Source of the DNA: an uncultured Spirochaetaceae bacterium | GTDB taxonomy: Bacteria > Spirochaetota > Spirochaetia > Treponematales > Treponemataceae | Assembly: GCA_902802305.1 (NCBI GenBank) | Contig: CADCLG010000014.1 | Coordinates: 1-64,000, forward strand | Direction: 5' to 3' | DNA length: 64,000 nucleotides | Part shown: positions 44,762 through 53,720 of the stretch, one piece after another | How positions within the stretch are numbered: the first letter of the stretch is position 1 | Layout of the letters: the number at the start of each line of letters is the position of its first letter | Program-made: the position numbers and the translations under genes | The notes under the pieces: generated by a model | What the model was told of the DNA's origin: nothing | Seen by the model: the letters and a program-made list of their open reading frames with translations, nothing else | Databases searched by the model: none

Positions 44762-46381
44762 ATGCCTAATCAGAACTATAAAGAAACATGGCAATTTGTC
44801 ATGAATAAAATAAAAGAAGATTTTATTGCTCAAAATAATGAAAATGAATTCACTATTTGGTTTAACATGAAATATGTGGAAGATACGATTGATACTATTA
44901 CAATTTCACTTCCTTCTACATTTATGCTACAGATGATTAAAACCAAGGGATATTTTGATTTGGTTCAAAATACTTTAAGGGAAACTTTGGGTATGGAAAA
45001 TCTGACTTTAAATCCTATTATTGTGAGTAAGTCGGATTTAGCAGGTAAAACAGAAAATAATTATTCGACAAATGCGGTAAATCAATCTGATAAATCAAAT
45101 CATTCTAATTCTGGAAATTCGCCTAACTATAGCAAGGATATTAACGAATCTCATTTTGATATTGATGAAATAAAAAAGCAGTCAAATGGACTTTATGAAG
45201 ATTTAAGTTCGAATCAAAAAAAATTGGATGGGGAAAATGGTGCGAATATGGTGAATGGGGATGAAAAATCTTCAAACTCATCAAATTCTGATAATTTAGA
45301 AGCAAGTGATTCAAAATCTGAGAATAATTCAAAAATATCTTTTGTAAAACATCCTTTGCTGCAGGAAAATTTTACTTTTGATACTTTTATTCCAGGTGAA
45401 AATAGTAATTTTGCTTACAATGCATCTCTTGCAGTCGCCAAGGATCCTGGAAAAAAATATAATCCTATTCTACTTTACGGTGGTTCTGGATTGGGAAAAA
45501 CTCATTTGATGCAGGCAATAGGAAATTACATCAACAATCAGAATCCTGGAAAATTGAAAATCTGCTATGTTCCTGCTGAAAGTTTTACGAATGAATTTAT
45601 TCGTTCGACAAGAGAAAAAAATACTGAAAGCTTCAAAAATAAATACAGAAAGCTTGATGTTTTGCTTCTTGATGATATTCATTTTCTGGAGGGAAAAGAG
45701 GCAACTCAGGAAGAACTTTTCTACACTTTCAATGCCCTTCATGAAAAACAGGCTCAAATGGTTTTTACCTGCGACCTTCCGATTAAAGATGTAAAAAATC
45801 TTAAACCTCGTCTGGTAAGCAGACTTTCTAACGGTCTTTGTATAGATATTAAAACTCCAAATTATGAAACTCGTTGTGCAATTTTGCAGAAAAAATGCGA
45901 GCAGAAGGGTCAGGATATTGATCCGGAAGTTATAAGTTATATCGCAAAAAATGTTGAAACTAATGTCCGCGAGCTTGAAGCCGCTCTTACAAATATTATT
46001 GCTTATGCAGAAATTGTCGACCAAAAACCAAATCTTGAAATGGCTAAAAATCTTTTGAAGGATGTATTTAGTGCAAATCCTAATGATAATATTTCACTGG
46101 ACACAATTCAAAAGGTTATTGCTGATAATTACGGAATTACTGTTGCTGAACTTAAAAATAAAAAGCGTGATAAAAAATATTCTCTTCCACGCCAGATTTC
46201 TTTTTATATTGCCAGGGAAATAACTGAATCTTCTTATACAGAACTTGCTCAGGAATTTGGTAAGGATCATACAACAATTATGCATGGCTACAATGCAATT
46301 GCAGAAAAAATAAAGATGGATCCTACTTTGGATTCAAGAATTAAATCATTTATTAGAGAAATTAAGGAATATAAGAACTAA
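44762..46381 (+). CDS. dnaA: Chromosomal replication initiator DnaA
   Basis: A 539-residue initiator that binds DnaA boxes and opens oriC. Domain I: MPNQNYKETWQFVMNKIKED. An Asn/Ser-rich linker spans about 90-200. The AAA+ domain has GGSGLGKTH, LLLDDIHFL and RELEAALTN; the C-terminal DNA-binding domain ends with AREITESSYTELAQEFGKDHTTIMH. ATG 44762 is chosen; 12 codons upstream is a TTG with no better site. dnaN follows after 235 bases. Confidence 0.95.
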   Translation: MPNQNYKETWQFVMNKIKEDFIAQNNENEFTIWFNMKYVEDTIDTITISLPSTFMLQMIKTKGYFDLVQNTLRETLGMENLTLNPIIVSKSDLAGKTENNYSTNAVNQSDKSNHSNSGNSPNYSKDINESHFDIDEIKKQSNGLYEDLSSNQKKLDGENGANMVNGDEKSSNSSNSDNLEASDSKSENNSKISFVKHPLLQENFTFDTFIPGENSNFAYNASLAVAKDPGKKYNPILLYGGSGLGKTHLMQAIGNYINNQNPGKLKICYVPAESFTNEFIRSTREKNTESFKNKYRKLDVLLLDDIHFLEGKEATQEELFYTFNALHEKQAQMVFTCDLPIKDVKNLKPRLVSRLSNGLCIDIKTPNYETRCAILQKKCEQKGQDIDPEVISYIAKNVETNVRELEAALTNIIAYAEIVDQKPNLEMAKNLLKDVFSANPNDNISLDTIQKVIADNYGITVAELKNKKRDKKYSLPRQISFYIAREITESSYTELAQEFGKDHTTIMHGYNAIAEKIKMDPTLDSRIKSFIREIKEYKN

Positions 46382-46616
46382 TAAATTATGAATAAAATGG
46401 GGATAAACGCTATAATATTTGTGGATAAATTAGTGATTATCAATTAAAATGTAAAAATGTAGTGGAAATGTGAATAAAATGTTAAAATCTTTATCTGTGA
46501 TATAAACATTTTAATTCAATTAAATATATAGAATTAAGTGACTTATCCACATAATTCACAGGGTATATTATTTCTATTACTAAATTTATAAATTTAATAT
46601 TAATAAGGGGAACAAA
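46382..46616. other. Candidate oriC (dnaA-dnaN gap)
   Basis: Contains DnaA boxes: TTATCCACA on minus at 46420-46428, TTATTCACA on minus at 46469-46477, TTATCCACA on plus at 46543-46551, with TAATTCACA immediately after (46552-46560) and TTATCCCCA-like at 46398-46406 (minus). The intervening DNA is very AT-rich, suitable for opening. No gene was seen in it. Confidence 0.8.
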
Positions 46617-47744
46617 ATGAAATTTACTTTCGACAGAGATGCAATGATCAAAGAAATAGCAATTGCACAAGAAGTTATAACAAACAAAAGCCCAATATCA
46701 ATTCTTTCAAACATATTGATTATTGCAGAACACGGTATTCTGACTATTAAAGCCACTGATTCCACCTTAAAATTTACTACTTCAATTCCTGTTGATATAA
46801 CAGAAGAAGGTCGTACAACAATATTCTGCGATAAATTCATGAGTATTCTTTCGTCACTTCCTTCTGGTGATGTTGAATTTATTCAAGAAGATATTGGAGT
46901 TACAATTAAGCCTATTGCAAAACGCTTTACTGCTAAATTAAAGAGCCAGACAAGTGATAAATTTCCTGAGCAGGGTTCTTCTGATAATATTCCTTTCTTT
47001 GAAATTGTTGCAAAAGATTTTAAGGAAATGATTAAGCAGACTATTTTTGCTGTTTCTAAAGAAAGCAGAAGCCGCTCTTTTATGACAGGCGTTTACTTCA
47101 TTAAGGAAAATGATATTTTGACTATGGTTGCAACTGACGGCCGCCGACTTTCTTGTGTAAATAAAGATGGAGTAAATATTCCAGATTTCCAGCCTGCAAT
47201 TGTTCCTACAAAAATTCTCTCATGTGTTCTTAAAAATGCTTCTGATGAAGGAAATATTCAGGTTGCAGTTGTAGATAAATCAATTTTTGTTAAATTTGCA
47301 AATGTTGAATTTTCTTCAACACTTATTGAAGGTCAGTTCCCTAATTATAAAAAGGTAATTCCGGAAAATCTGTCAATTTCAATTCAGCTGAACAAAAATG
47401 ATTTGGAAGCAGCTTTGAAGAGAACGAGTATCATGGCAGATAAGGAAATCAATAAAATCCTTTTCAAAATCAGTTCTGGTGTATTAAAAATTGTTTCTCC
47501 AGAAACAGACAACGGTGCTGCCGAAGAAGAAATTCCATGCCGATATGATGGAAAAGATATTTCAATGGCTTTGAATTTTGTTTATGTTACAGAGCCTTTG
47601 AAGGGTATCGACAGCGAAAATGTAATTTTTGACTTTAATGGTGATGAAGATTTTGATGATGAAATTGTTGTAAGCAAGGCAATTTTAATGCATCCAGATC
47701 CACAGGGTGATTATTTCCATGTAATCATGCCGTTGAAAGGTTAA
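46617..47744 (+). CDS. dnaN: DNA polymerase III sliding clamp subunit
   Basis: A 375-residue beta clamp, encircling DNA to hold Pol III. MKFTFDRDAMIKEIAIAQEVITNKSPISILSNILI is the usual N-terminus; VATDGRRLSCV and FPNYKKVIPEN are conserved mid-protein; the end has VVSKAILMHPDPQGDYFHVIMPLK with the peptide-pocket M-P-L. The site AAGGGGA precedes ATG. recF follows after 18 bases. Confidence 0.96.
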   Translation: MKFTFDRDAMIKEIAIAQEVITNKSPISILSNILIIAEHGILTIKATDSTLKFTTSIPVDITEEGRTTIFCDKFMSILSSLPSGDVEFIQEDIGVTIKPIAKRFTAKLKSQTSDKFPEQGSSDNIPFFEIVAKDFKEMIKQTIFAVSKESRSRSFMTGVYFIKENDILTMVATDGRRLSCVNKDGVNIPDFQPAIVPTKILSCVLKNASDEGNIQVAVVDKSIFVKFANVEFSSTLIEGQFPNYKKVIPENLSISIQLNKNDLEAALKRTSIMADKEINKILFKISSGVLKIVSPETDNGAAEEEIPCRYDGKDISMALNFVYVTEPLKGIDSENVIFDFNGDEDFDDEIVVSKAILMHPDPQGDYFHVIMPLKG

Positions 47745-47762
47745 AATAATTAAAGGGCAAAA

Positions 47763-48845
47763 ATGCCATTTTTATATCAAACTTTTTATAATTTTCGCAA
47801 CATCAAAAACGATACAATAGACCTTTCTTCGCGGGAGGTCTATTTTGTCGGCGAAAACGGGCAAGGAAAAAGTAATATCCTTGAATCGCTTTATTACGCG
47901 GCATACGGAAATTCTTTCAGAACATACACAGATTCTCAAATTGTAAAAAATGGCGAAAAAGATTTCAGCTTGATTTCGCTTTACAACAACGAAAAAGAAG
48001 GAACCCAAAAAATTTCCGTAGTTTTTGAAAACAACAAAAAACGCATAGAAAAAAATTCAAAAAAAATTCAGGACAGAAAAGAACTGGTAAATACAATTCC
48101 CTGCATTATTTTTTGCCATGATGATTTGCGTTTTGCAGTTGGCGAACCAGAATGTCGTCGCTTTTTTATAGACCAGTCGCTTACTTTGTATGATTCCTTT
48201 TATATCGACGATTTGCGTAATTACAAAAAAATACTGAAAAACCGCAACACAATCCTAAAAAATCATGAATATGAAATGCTGGATATTTATGACAGTCAGC
48301 TTGCACAGTATGGGCGGATTGTTCAGGAAAAACGAAAAAAAGCAGTTTTTCAATTTAATGAAATTTTCGGGCGTTTGTATGAAGAAATCAGCCACATCAG
48401 CGGAGTGAGCATTGTTTATAATCCATCCTGGAAGGAAGATCAAATAAAAGATGAACAAAGCATTCTTCAACTGCTAGCTGAAAAACGCGAAAACGACAAA
48501 TACCTTGAAACTACAATGAGCGGTCCTCACAGAGATAAAATCAATTTTGTAAAAGATGGCAAGCTTTTTATACCGACCGCTTCAACAGGCCAATGCAGAT
48601 TGATTTCTCTACTTCTTAGAGTTGCTCAGTCAATTTATTATTCCCGTACGACAGGTTTAAAACCAGTACTTTTGATGGATGATGTAATGCTTGAGCTCGA
48701 CCCGGATAAACGTGCAAAATTAACATCTGTTCTTCCTGAGTATGACCAATTATTCTGTACTTTTTTGCCTGGTGAACCCTACGAGCGTTACATGCACGAC
48801 ACAACAAAAATCTATAACATAAAAGACGGAGCCTGGTATGAGTGA
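47763..48845 (+). CDS. recF: DNA replication/repair ATPase RecF
   Basis: A 360-residue SMC-like ATPase of recombinational repair. N-terminal NFRNIKNDTID and Walker A VGENGQGKSNILESL; the C-terminal ATPase part has the signature and Walker B LLMDDVMLELDPDKRAKL. The gene overlaps the DciA gene by 8 bases. Confidence 0.95.
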   Translation: MPFLYQTFYNFRNIKNDTIDLSSREVYFVGENGQGKSNILESLYYAAYGNSFRTYTDSQIVKNGEKDFSLISLYNNEKEGTQKISVVFENNKKRIEKNSKKIQDRKELVNTIPCIIFCHDDLRFAVGEPECRRFFIDQSLTLYDSFYIDDLRNYKKILKNRNTILKNHEYEMLDIYDSQLAQYGRIVQEKRKKAVFQFNEIFGRLYEEISHISGVSIVYNPSWKEDQIKDEQSILQLLAEKRENDKYLETTMSGPHRDKINFVKDGKLFIPTASTGQCRLISLLLRVAQSIYYSRTTGLKPVLLMDDVMLELDPDKRAKLTSVLPEYDQLFCTFLPGEPYERYMHDTTKIYNIKDGAWYE

Positions 48846-49317
48846 TGAAATAATTGACAGTTCCAGAATGATGATGAATATAATGGGCGGAAATCTTTTT
48901 GCTCAAACCGACAATATAGGTTCAGTGTGGAAAAAAGTTGTCTCAAGAATTCATACTTTTAACGACAATGAAAACAGTGAAAAACGCATTCCTATAGGAG
49001 AGCGTCTTGCCGGAAATACGCGCGTCATAGATTTAAAAAAAGGGGTACTTTTGGTAGAAGTTGACCATTCAGGCTGGATTCAATATCTGCGATTTTACCA
49101 AAAATTCATACTGACAGGCATCAAGCGTGAACTTCCAGAACTCAAAATAAATACAATGGCATTCAGACAGGCCGGTTCTTCAGCCAGATTAAATGATGAT
49201 TATGAAGAACGACTTGCCAAAGCCCGTAAAGAATTTGCCAAAAAACTTGACGAGCAAGATAAGGAAATTGAGGATTTTTTAGCTAAAAATATCCCAAAGA
49301 ATAAAACAAAAGAGTAA
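48838..49317 (+). CDS. dciA: DciA-family (DUF721) helicase loader candidate
   Basis: A 159-residue protein with the DUF721 core WKKVVSR...ERLAGNTRVIDLKKGVLLVEVDHSGWIQYLRFYQKFIL, then a charged helical tail. DUF721/DciA is the widespread ancestral loader of the DnaB helicase (known in other bacteria). Its place between recF and rpmH agrees with a replication role. Confidence 0.85.
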   Translation: MSDEIIDSSRMMMNIMGGNLFAQTDNIGSVWKKVVSRIHTFNDNENSEKRIPIGERLAGNTRVIDLKKGVLLVEVDHSGWIQYLRFYQKFILTGIKRELPELKINTMAFRQAGSSARLNDDYEERLAKARKEFAKKLDEQDKEIEDFLAKNIPKNKTKE

Positions 49318-49322
49318 CATTA

Positions 49323-49352
49323 TTGACCAATTCCAAAAAATAATGATATATT
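49323..49352 (+). promoter_or_regulatory. Promoter of rpmH-rnpA unit
   Basis: TTGACC (49323-49328), 18 bases, TATATT (49347-49352). AAGGAG precedes rpmH ATG. Confidence 0.65.
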
Positions 49353-49412
49353 TTATTACTATTTTTATTAATTAGGTAAACAAATAAGAAAACAATATAA
49401 AAGGAGCGTTCC

Positions 49413-49568
49413 ATGAAGAGAACATATCAACCAAGTAAAGTAAAACGCAACAGAAAATTCGGTTTTAGGGCAAGAATGGCTACAAAAGGCGGAAGAAAAG
49501 TTTTAGCAAGAAGAAGAGCTAAGGGAAGAGCAAAACTTTCTGTTGCCGACGAAAAAAAGAAGTACTAA
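49413..49568 (+). CDS. rpmH: Ribosomal protein bL34
   Basis: A 51-residue basic large-subunit ribosomal protein, [20 protein letters not shown] then [21 protein letters not shown]. It is found by reading the gap, starting at 49413 after AAGGAG. Followed 9 bases later by rnpA, the normal pair. Confidence 0.97.
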   Translation: MKRTYQPSKVKRNRKFGFRARMATKGGRKVLARRRAKGRAKLSVADEKKKY

Positions 49569-49577
49569 TTTTTAGGG

Positions 49578-49964
49578 ATGGAAACATACTTGATAAAAAC
49601 GGGATTTTTTAAGCGTGAAGAACGAATAAAAAATCCCGCTGATTTTAAAAAGTTGTTTAAGTGTGGAAAAAAGATAAGTATTCCCGGCGCTAAAATGTAT
49701 TTTTTAGAAAATTCCCTGGGAATAAACAGAGTAGGTTTTCCTTTGATTAGTGGATACGGTAACGCTGTCGAAAGGAACTTATCAAAAAGATACAGCCGTG
49801 AAGTCTATCGTTTATTAAAATCACATCTGAACACCGGGTATGATATTTTATTCTTAATTTTTCCCGGAAAAGACTCGTTCAACTCGCGATGTGAACAAAT
49901 TCGTTTATTGTGTCAAAAAGCAGGTTTACTCAAAGAAGATGCATCTAGCATAGCCAGTGAATAA
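49578..49964 (+). CDS. rnpA: Ribonuclease P protein component
   Basis: A 128-residue basic protein that helps the RNase P RNA cut tRNA 5' ends. The RNP motif is recognizable as [17 protein letters not shown] (usual form AVxRNxxKRxxRE). A start at ATG 49578 is used; no good ribosome site is seen, and a rpmH-coupled start is possible. RNase P RNA is not in the window. Confidence 0.88.
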   Translation: METYLIKTGFFKREERIKNPADFKKLFKCGKKISIPGAKMYFLENSLGINRVGFPLISGYGNAVERNLSKRYSREVYRLLKSHLNTGYDILFLIFPGKDSFNSRCEQIRLLCQKAGLLKEDASSIASE

Positions 49965-49990
49965 ACCGAATACGAATAAAAGAGGCTAAA

Positions 49991-50236
49991 TTGATTAGAA
50001 AAATAATCAATTGGATAAGAAATTTTTTTACAAAATTTTTTTGTCTTTTAATACGATTTTATCAAAAATGTATTTCTCCATTGCATAAACCCTGCTGCCG
50101 GTTTTATCCTTCCTGTTCGACTTATGCTTTGGAATCAATAAAGAAATACGGGCCTGGTAAAGGTCTTTCTCTTTCCTTTAAACGAATTATAAAATGCAAT
50201 CCCTTTCATGAAGGCGGTTACGATCCCGTCCCGTGA
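49991..50236 (+). CDS. yidD: Membrane protein insertion factor YidD
   Basis: An 81-residue protein with a TTG start after AGAGG. The family signature [37 protein letters not shown] is intact and is followed by [13 protein letters not shown]. It helps YidC-mediated insertion of membrane proteins and sits between rnpA and yidC as in most bacteria. Confidence 0.95.
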   Translation: MIRKIINWIRNFFTKFFCLLIRFYQKCISPLHKPCCRFYPSCSTYALESIKKYGPGKGLSLSFKRIIKCNPFHEGGYDPVP

Positions 50237-50263
50237 AAAATCTTATAAAAAAGAGGAAAATCT

Positions 50264-52111
50264 GTGGATAAAAATACAGTTTGGGCTATAGTCCTTTCAA
50301 CCGTGGTAATTATCGGAGCTTATCTGATAATGCCACTTTTTATGAACAAAGATAAAATTGTACAGAATGCTGCTGAAACAGTAGAAGTTGAAAATCTTGC
50401 TGATGAAAACAGCTCTGAACAGGCTGCAAATGCAAATCTTGCTTCTGATTCAATCTTTACAGAGCAGGAACTTGCAGCAATGGAAGCAGCTGATTCTGAA
50501 ACTCAGCCTGCTCTTACAGAAGAAAAAATCACAATCAATACAGGTTATGCAGAAATCGTATTTACAACAAAAGGTGGAGACATCTTGAGTTATAAGCTGC
50601 AAAACCATATCGACATGGATACTCAGGAAGGCGTTCAGCTCTCTGATAACGTATCTGAAATCAACCGTACCTGTGCTTTAGCTTTAGGAACAGCTGATGC
50701 CAAAATGATTGATGATATTTTCACTTATGAAAGAATTGATGATTACACTCTTCTTTTCAAGAAAAACTTTAAGGTTCGTGATTCAAGCGGAAACATCAGA
50801 AACTTTACACTCGGTAAAAAATATACCTTCAAACCTGAAGAATACATGTTCAAACTGGACATCTTAATTCATTCTATGGACAATAGCGGACTTGATATAA
50901 ACGGAGCTTCTTATACACTCAGAACTTCTCCACAAATCGGCCCTCGCTACAATCCAAAATTGAATAAATACGAAAACCGCCAGTTTATCGCATACAACGG
51001 TAAAAAAGCAAAACGTCAGATGCTTGGTTCAGGACAGTTCAAAGCTTATGATAAAGAGCTTCTCTGGGGCGGAATTGCCGGAAAATACTTTATCGAACTT
51101 TTTGTACCGACCGACCCTTCAATCTGGAACAAGGCATATTATTCATCAAAAGTAGAAACTGACAATTACGCAAACGCACAGGGCTTTTTTGAAAGACGGG
51201 CTTTCTCTTCATCAGACATTCAGGACAGCTATTACATTTATTTTGGACCAAGAAACGAAAAAGATTTGAAAATCTACAATATTGCCGAAAACAATGCCTG
51301 GAACTTTAGCGGTCACAAACTCACCGAAAGTTTACAGACAAGTGGCTGGCTCAGCTGGATGGAAGCAATCTTAAAAGTTGGATTGGAACTTCTTCATAAG
51401 ATTATCCACAACTGGGGTATCTGTATCATCATCATTACAATTATCCTTAAAGTGCTCCTCTTCCCTCTTTCAATTAAACAGTCAAAGGGAACAATCAAAA
51501 TGCAGGCTTTGCAGCCAAAATTACAGGCAATTCAGAAAAAATATGCCGGTGATCAGCAGAAAATGCAGATAGAAACACAGAAAATCTACAAAGAAGCTGG
51601 TTATAATCCTGCAAGCGGATGTCTGCCATTGGTATTCCAGTTTATTGTTTTGATTGCAATGTATAACCTTTTCAATAACTATTTTGAGTTCCGTGGAGCA
51701 ATGTTCATTCCAGGATGGATTCCAGATTTGTCTTCTGGTGATTCTGTATTCAGCTGGGAAAAGAATATTCCTCTTATTTCTAGTTTTACCGGAAATCATT
51801 TGAGACTTCTGCCAATTATTTATGTTGCAACTCAGATTTTGTCTACAAAAATTACACAGCTTGGTGGCGCTACAATGGGCGGTAACCAGAATACTATGAA
51901 CATGAAGCTTTTAACTTATGGTATGCCGATTATGTTCTTCTTCCTTTTCTACAGTGCACCAGCCGGACTTTTGTTGTACTGGCTTACAAGTAACATCTGG
52001 CAGGTTGGACAGCAGCTTGTAATTAATAAAATGATGTCAAAAGAAGCTCCAGCAGAAAAAACACCTGCAAAAGTTCAAAAGACAATTCCTCCAAAGGGAA
52101 AAAGAAAATAA
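50264..52111 (+). CDS. yidC: Membrane protein insertase YidC
   Basis: A 615-residue insertase with GTG start after GAGGA. One N-terminal helix (about 5-25), a large periplasmic beta domain, then the conserved membrane core (GICIIIITIILKVLLFPLSIKQSKGTIKMQALQPKLQAIQ, and later GLLLYWLTSNIWQVGQQ). Length is typical of Gram-negative YidC. Confidence 0.95.
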   Translation: MDKNTVWAIVLSTVVIIGAYLIMPLFMNKDKIVQNAAETVEVENLADENSSEQAANANLASDSIFTEQELAAMEAADSETQPALTEEKITINTGYAEIVFTTKGGDILSYKLQNHIDMDTQEGVQLSDNVSEINRTCALALGTADAKMIDDIFTYERIDDYTLLFKKNFKVRDSSGNIRNFTLGKKYTFKPEEYMFKLDILIHSMDNSGLDINGASYTLRTSPQIGPRYNPKLNKYENRQFIAYNGKKAKRQMLGSGQFKAYDKELLWGGIAGKYFIELFVPTDPSIWNKAYYSSKVETDNYANAQGFFERRAFSSSDIQDSYYIYFGPRNEKDLKIYNIAENNAWNFSGHKLTESLQTSGWLSWMEAILKVGLELLHKIIHNWGICIIIITIILKVLLFPLSIKQSKGTIKMQALQPKLQAIQKKYAGDQQKMQIETQKIYKEAGYNPASGCLPLVFQFIVLIAMYNLFNNYFEFRGAMFIPGWIPDLSSGDSVFSWEKNIPLISSFTGNHLRLLPIIYVATQILSTKITQLGGATMGGNQNTMNMKLLTYGMPIMFFFLFYSAPAGLLLYWLTSNIWQVGQQLVINKMMSKEAPAEKTPAKVQKTIPPKGKRK

Positions 52112-52168
52112 AAACCGCAATTAAATACAAAGCGCCTTGTAACGACGCAGATATAAGGAGTATCAAAA

Positions 52169-52867
52169 ATGACTTACGAATATGAAGGAAAAACAGAAAA
52201 AGAAGCTATTGAATTAGCAGCAAACGAATTGGGGCTTGAGCGTGACCAGTTTGATGTAGAAATCCTTGAAACTCAGAAGAACTCACTTTTCAAAAAAGGA
52301 TACGTAAAAATCCGTGTTCATACTTTAGAAAGCGAATTGCCAAAATCTCATTTATCTGATGATGTAGAAGAAAAACATACACGTATTTATGCAGACCCAC
52401 TTCCTCAGGACGAGTTTGAACAGAAGCTTCTCGCTTTTATCCAGGAAATGATTGAAAAAATGGGTTATGACATCAAAGTTTCAGTTTCTTACCGCGAAGA
52501 TAAAAAAATTGGAATTAAACTTGAATCATCACATTCTTCAATTTTGATTGGACGAAAAGGAAAGAATCTTGATGCTCTCCAGCTCCTTGCAAACATTTAT
52601 GCAGGTCGCCTTGGACACGAAGAAACACGCATCATTCTTGATACAGAAAATTACAGAATCCGCCGCGAAGAAACTTTGGTTCGCCTTGCTTATACAACCG
52701 CAGATAAAGTTCGTTCATCCCGCAACTCAATTCTTCTTGAACCGATGAATCCTTTTGAGCGCCGCCTTATCCACACAACTTTAAATGATATCCCTGATGT
52801 TGAAACCAAAAGCGAAGGTGATGGTTTATATAAGCAGGTAAGAGTTCTTTACAAAGGAATCCGCTAA
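52169..52867 (+). CDS. jag: Jag/KhpB RNA-binding protein
   Basis: A 232-residue protein. The Jag_N domain is at the start (EYEGKTEKEAIELAANELG), a KH domain has GRKGKNLDALQLLANI, and the R3H domain ends at ...RNSILLEPMNPFERRLIHTTL. Jag/KhpB binds RNA and affects cell division and elongation in other bacteria. Last gene of the rpmH-to-jag unit. Confidence 0.93.
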   Translation: MTYEYEGKTEKEAIELAANELGLERDQFDVEILETQKNSLFKKGYVKIRVHTLESELPKSHLSDDVEEKHTRIYADPLPQDEFEQKLLAFIQEMIEKMGYDIKVSVSYREDKKIGIKLESSHSSILIGRKGKNLDALQLLANIYAGRLGHEETRIILDTENYRIRREETLVRLAYTTADKVRSSRNSILLEPMNPFERRLIHTTLNDIPDVETKSEGDGLYKQVRVLYKGIR

Positions 52868-52895
52868 GAGTTTATTCCTTTGTGGATAATAAATA

Positions 52896-52925
52896 TGTCA
52901 TTCCCGTGCTTGACACGGGAATCTT
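52896..52925 (-). repeat. Dispersed palindrome, family D, copy 4
   Basis: TGTCATT - CCCGTG - CTTGA - CACGGG - AATCT. Read on the minus strand, this is AGATT-CCCGTG-TCAAG-CACGGG-AATGACA, the same plan as the other D copies but with a different stem sequence. Confidence 0.85.
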
Positions 52926-52936
52926 TAGGTGTTTAG

Positions 52937-53704
52937 ATGACTAAAAAACTGTTTTTTATCTGTGTATCCGTGTTTTTTGCAATTGCAGTTTTTGCTCAAA
53001 ATGATGCAGACACAAAAAAGCCAAAAACTACGGTAAAAACACGCATACACGATGATGGAACTGACGAACTTAAACTAAAACCTCAATCTGAATACGACGG
53101 AATCATCAATGGTTCCCGAGTTACCAAAGCAGAAAAAAATTTTCCTTTTGTTTATGAAAGTCTTTATCATCTGGACAAGGAAGAATTAAAAAATACAAGC
53201 AATTCTTCTGATGACAATATTGATATAGACGATGTTTCCAGAGTATTACGTTCTGTTTCCACAATGCAGGGAATGAAATATTTTTCTACAACAAAAAACA
53301 AAACTCTTGTACTCTACGAAAAAGCCTACATGATTGAAGGCGAAAACAGCAAAAAGAAAATTGCCGATTTGAATACTGGAAATGCAGATGGTCAGATAAG
53401 TTACTGCTACCAGAAAGATAACAGTTTTGGCGATATTTTTTACCGCCTGAACTATTATCAGGGCGAAAAAAACATGCTTGCAGTTTTTACAACAACAAGC
53501 ACTATTGGAATCGGCCCCTTCAAGGCAATTGCTCCCGAAAATCTTAAAATCTTTATTTTTGTGGAAGACAAGGGAGACGAAATTCTTTTGTATCTTTTTA
53601 CAGATTTAGACAGTGCAAAATATCCGGGAATAAAAGGACAGATTACCGAATCAATGACTTCGCGTTTGGATGCAGTTTATAATTGGTTTATAAAACAGTT
53701 TTAG
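52937..53704 (+). CDS. Secreted protein of unknown function
   Basis: A 255-residue protein with a clear signal peptide (FFAIAVFAQ before NDAD). The mature protein is mixed alpha/beta and ends ...ESMTSRLDAVYNWFIKQF. It resembles a treponemal secreted family that I cannot name with certainty. It lies 16 bases before the PPIase lipoprotein gene and may share its transcript. Confidence 0.7.
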   Translation: MTKKLFFICVSVFFAIAVFAQNDADTKKPKTTVKTRIHDDGTDELKLKPQSEYDGIINGSRVTKAEKNFPFVYESLYHLDKEELKNTSNSSDDNIDIDDVSRVLRSVSTMQGMKYFSTTKNKTLVLYEKAYMIEGENSKKKIADLNTGNADGQISYCYQKDNSFGDIFYRLNYYQGEKNMLAVFTTTSTIGIGPFKAIAPENLKIFIFVEDKGDEILLYLFTDLDSAKYPGIKGQITESMTSRLDAVYNWFIKQF

Positions 53705-53720
53705 AAAATAGGAGAAAAAA

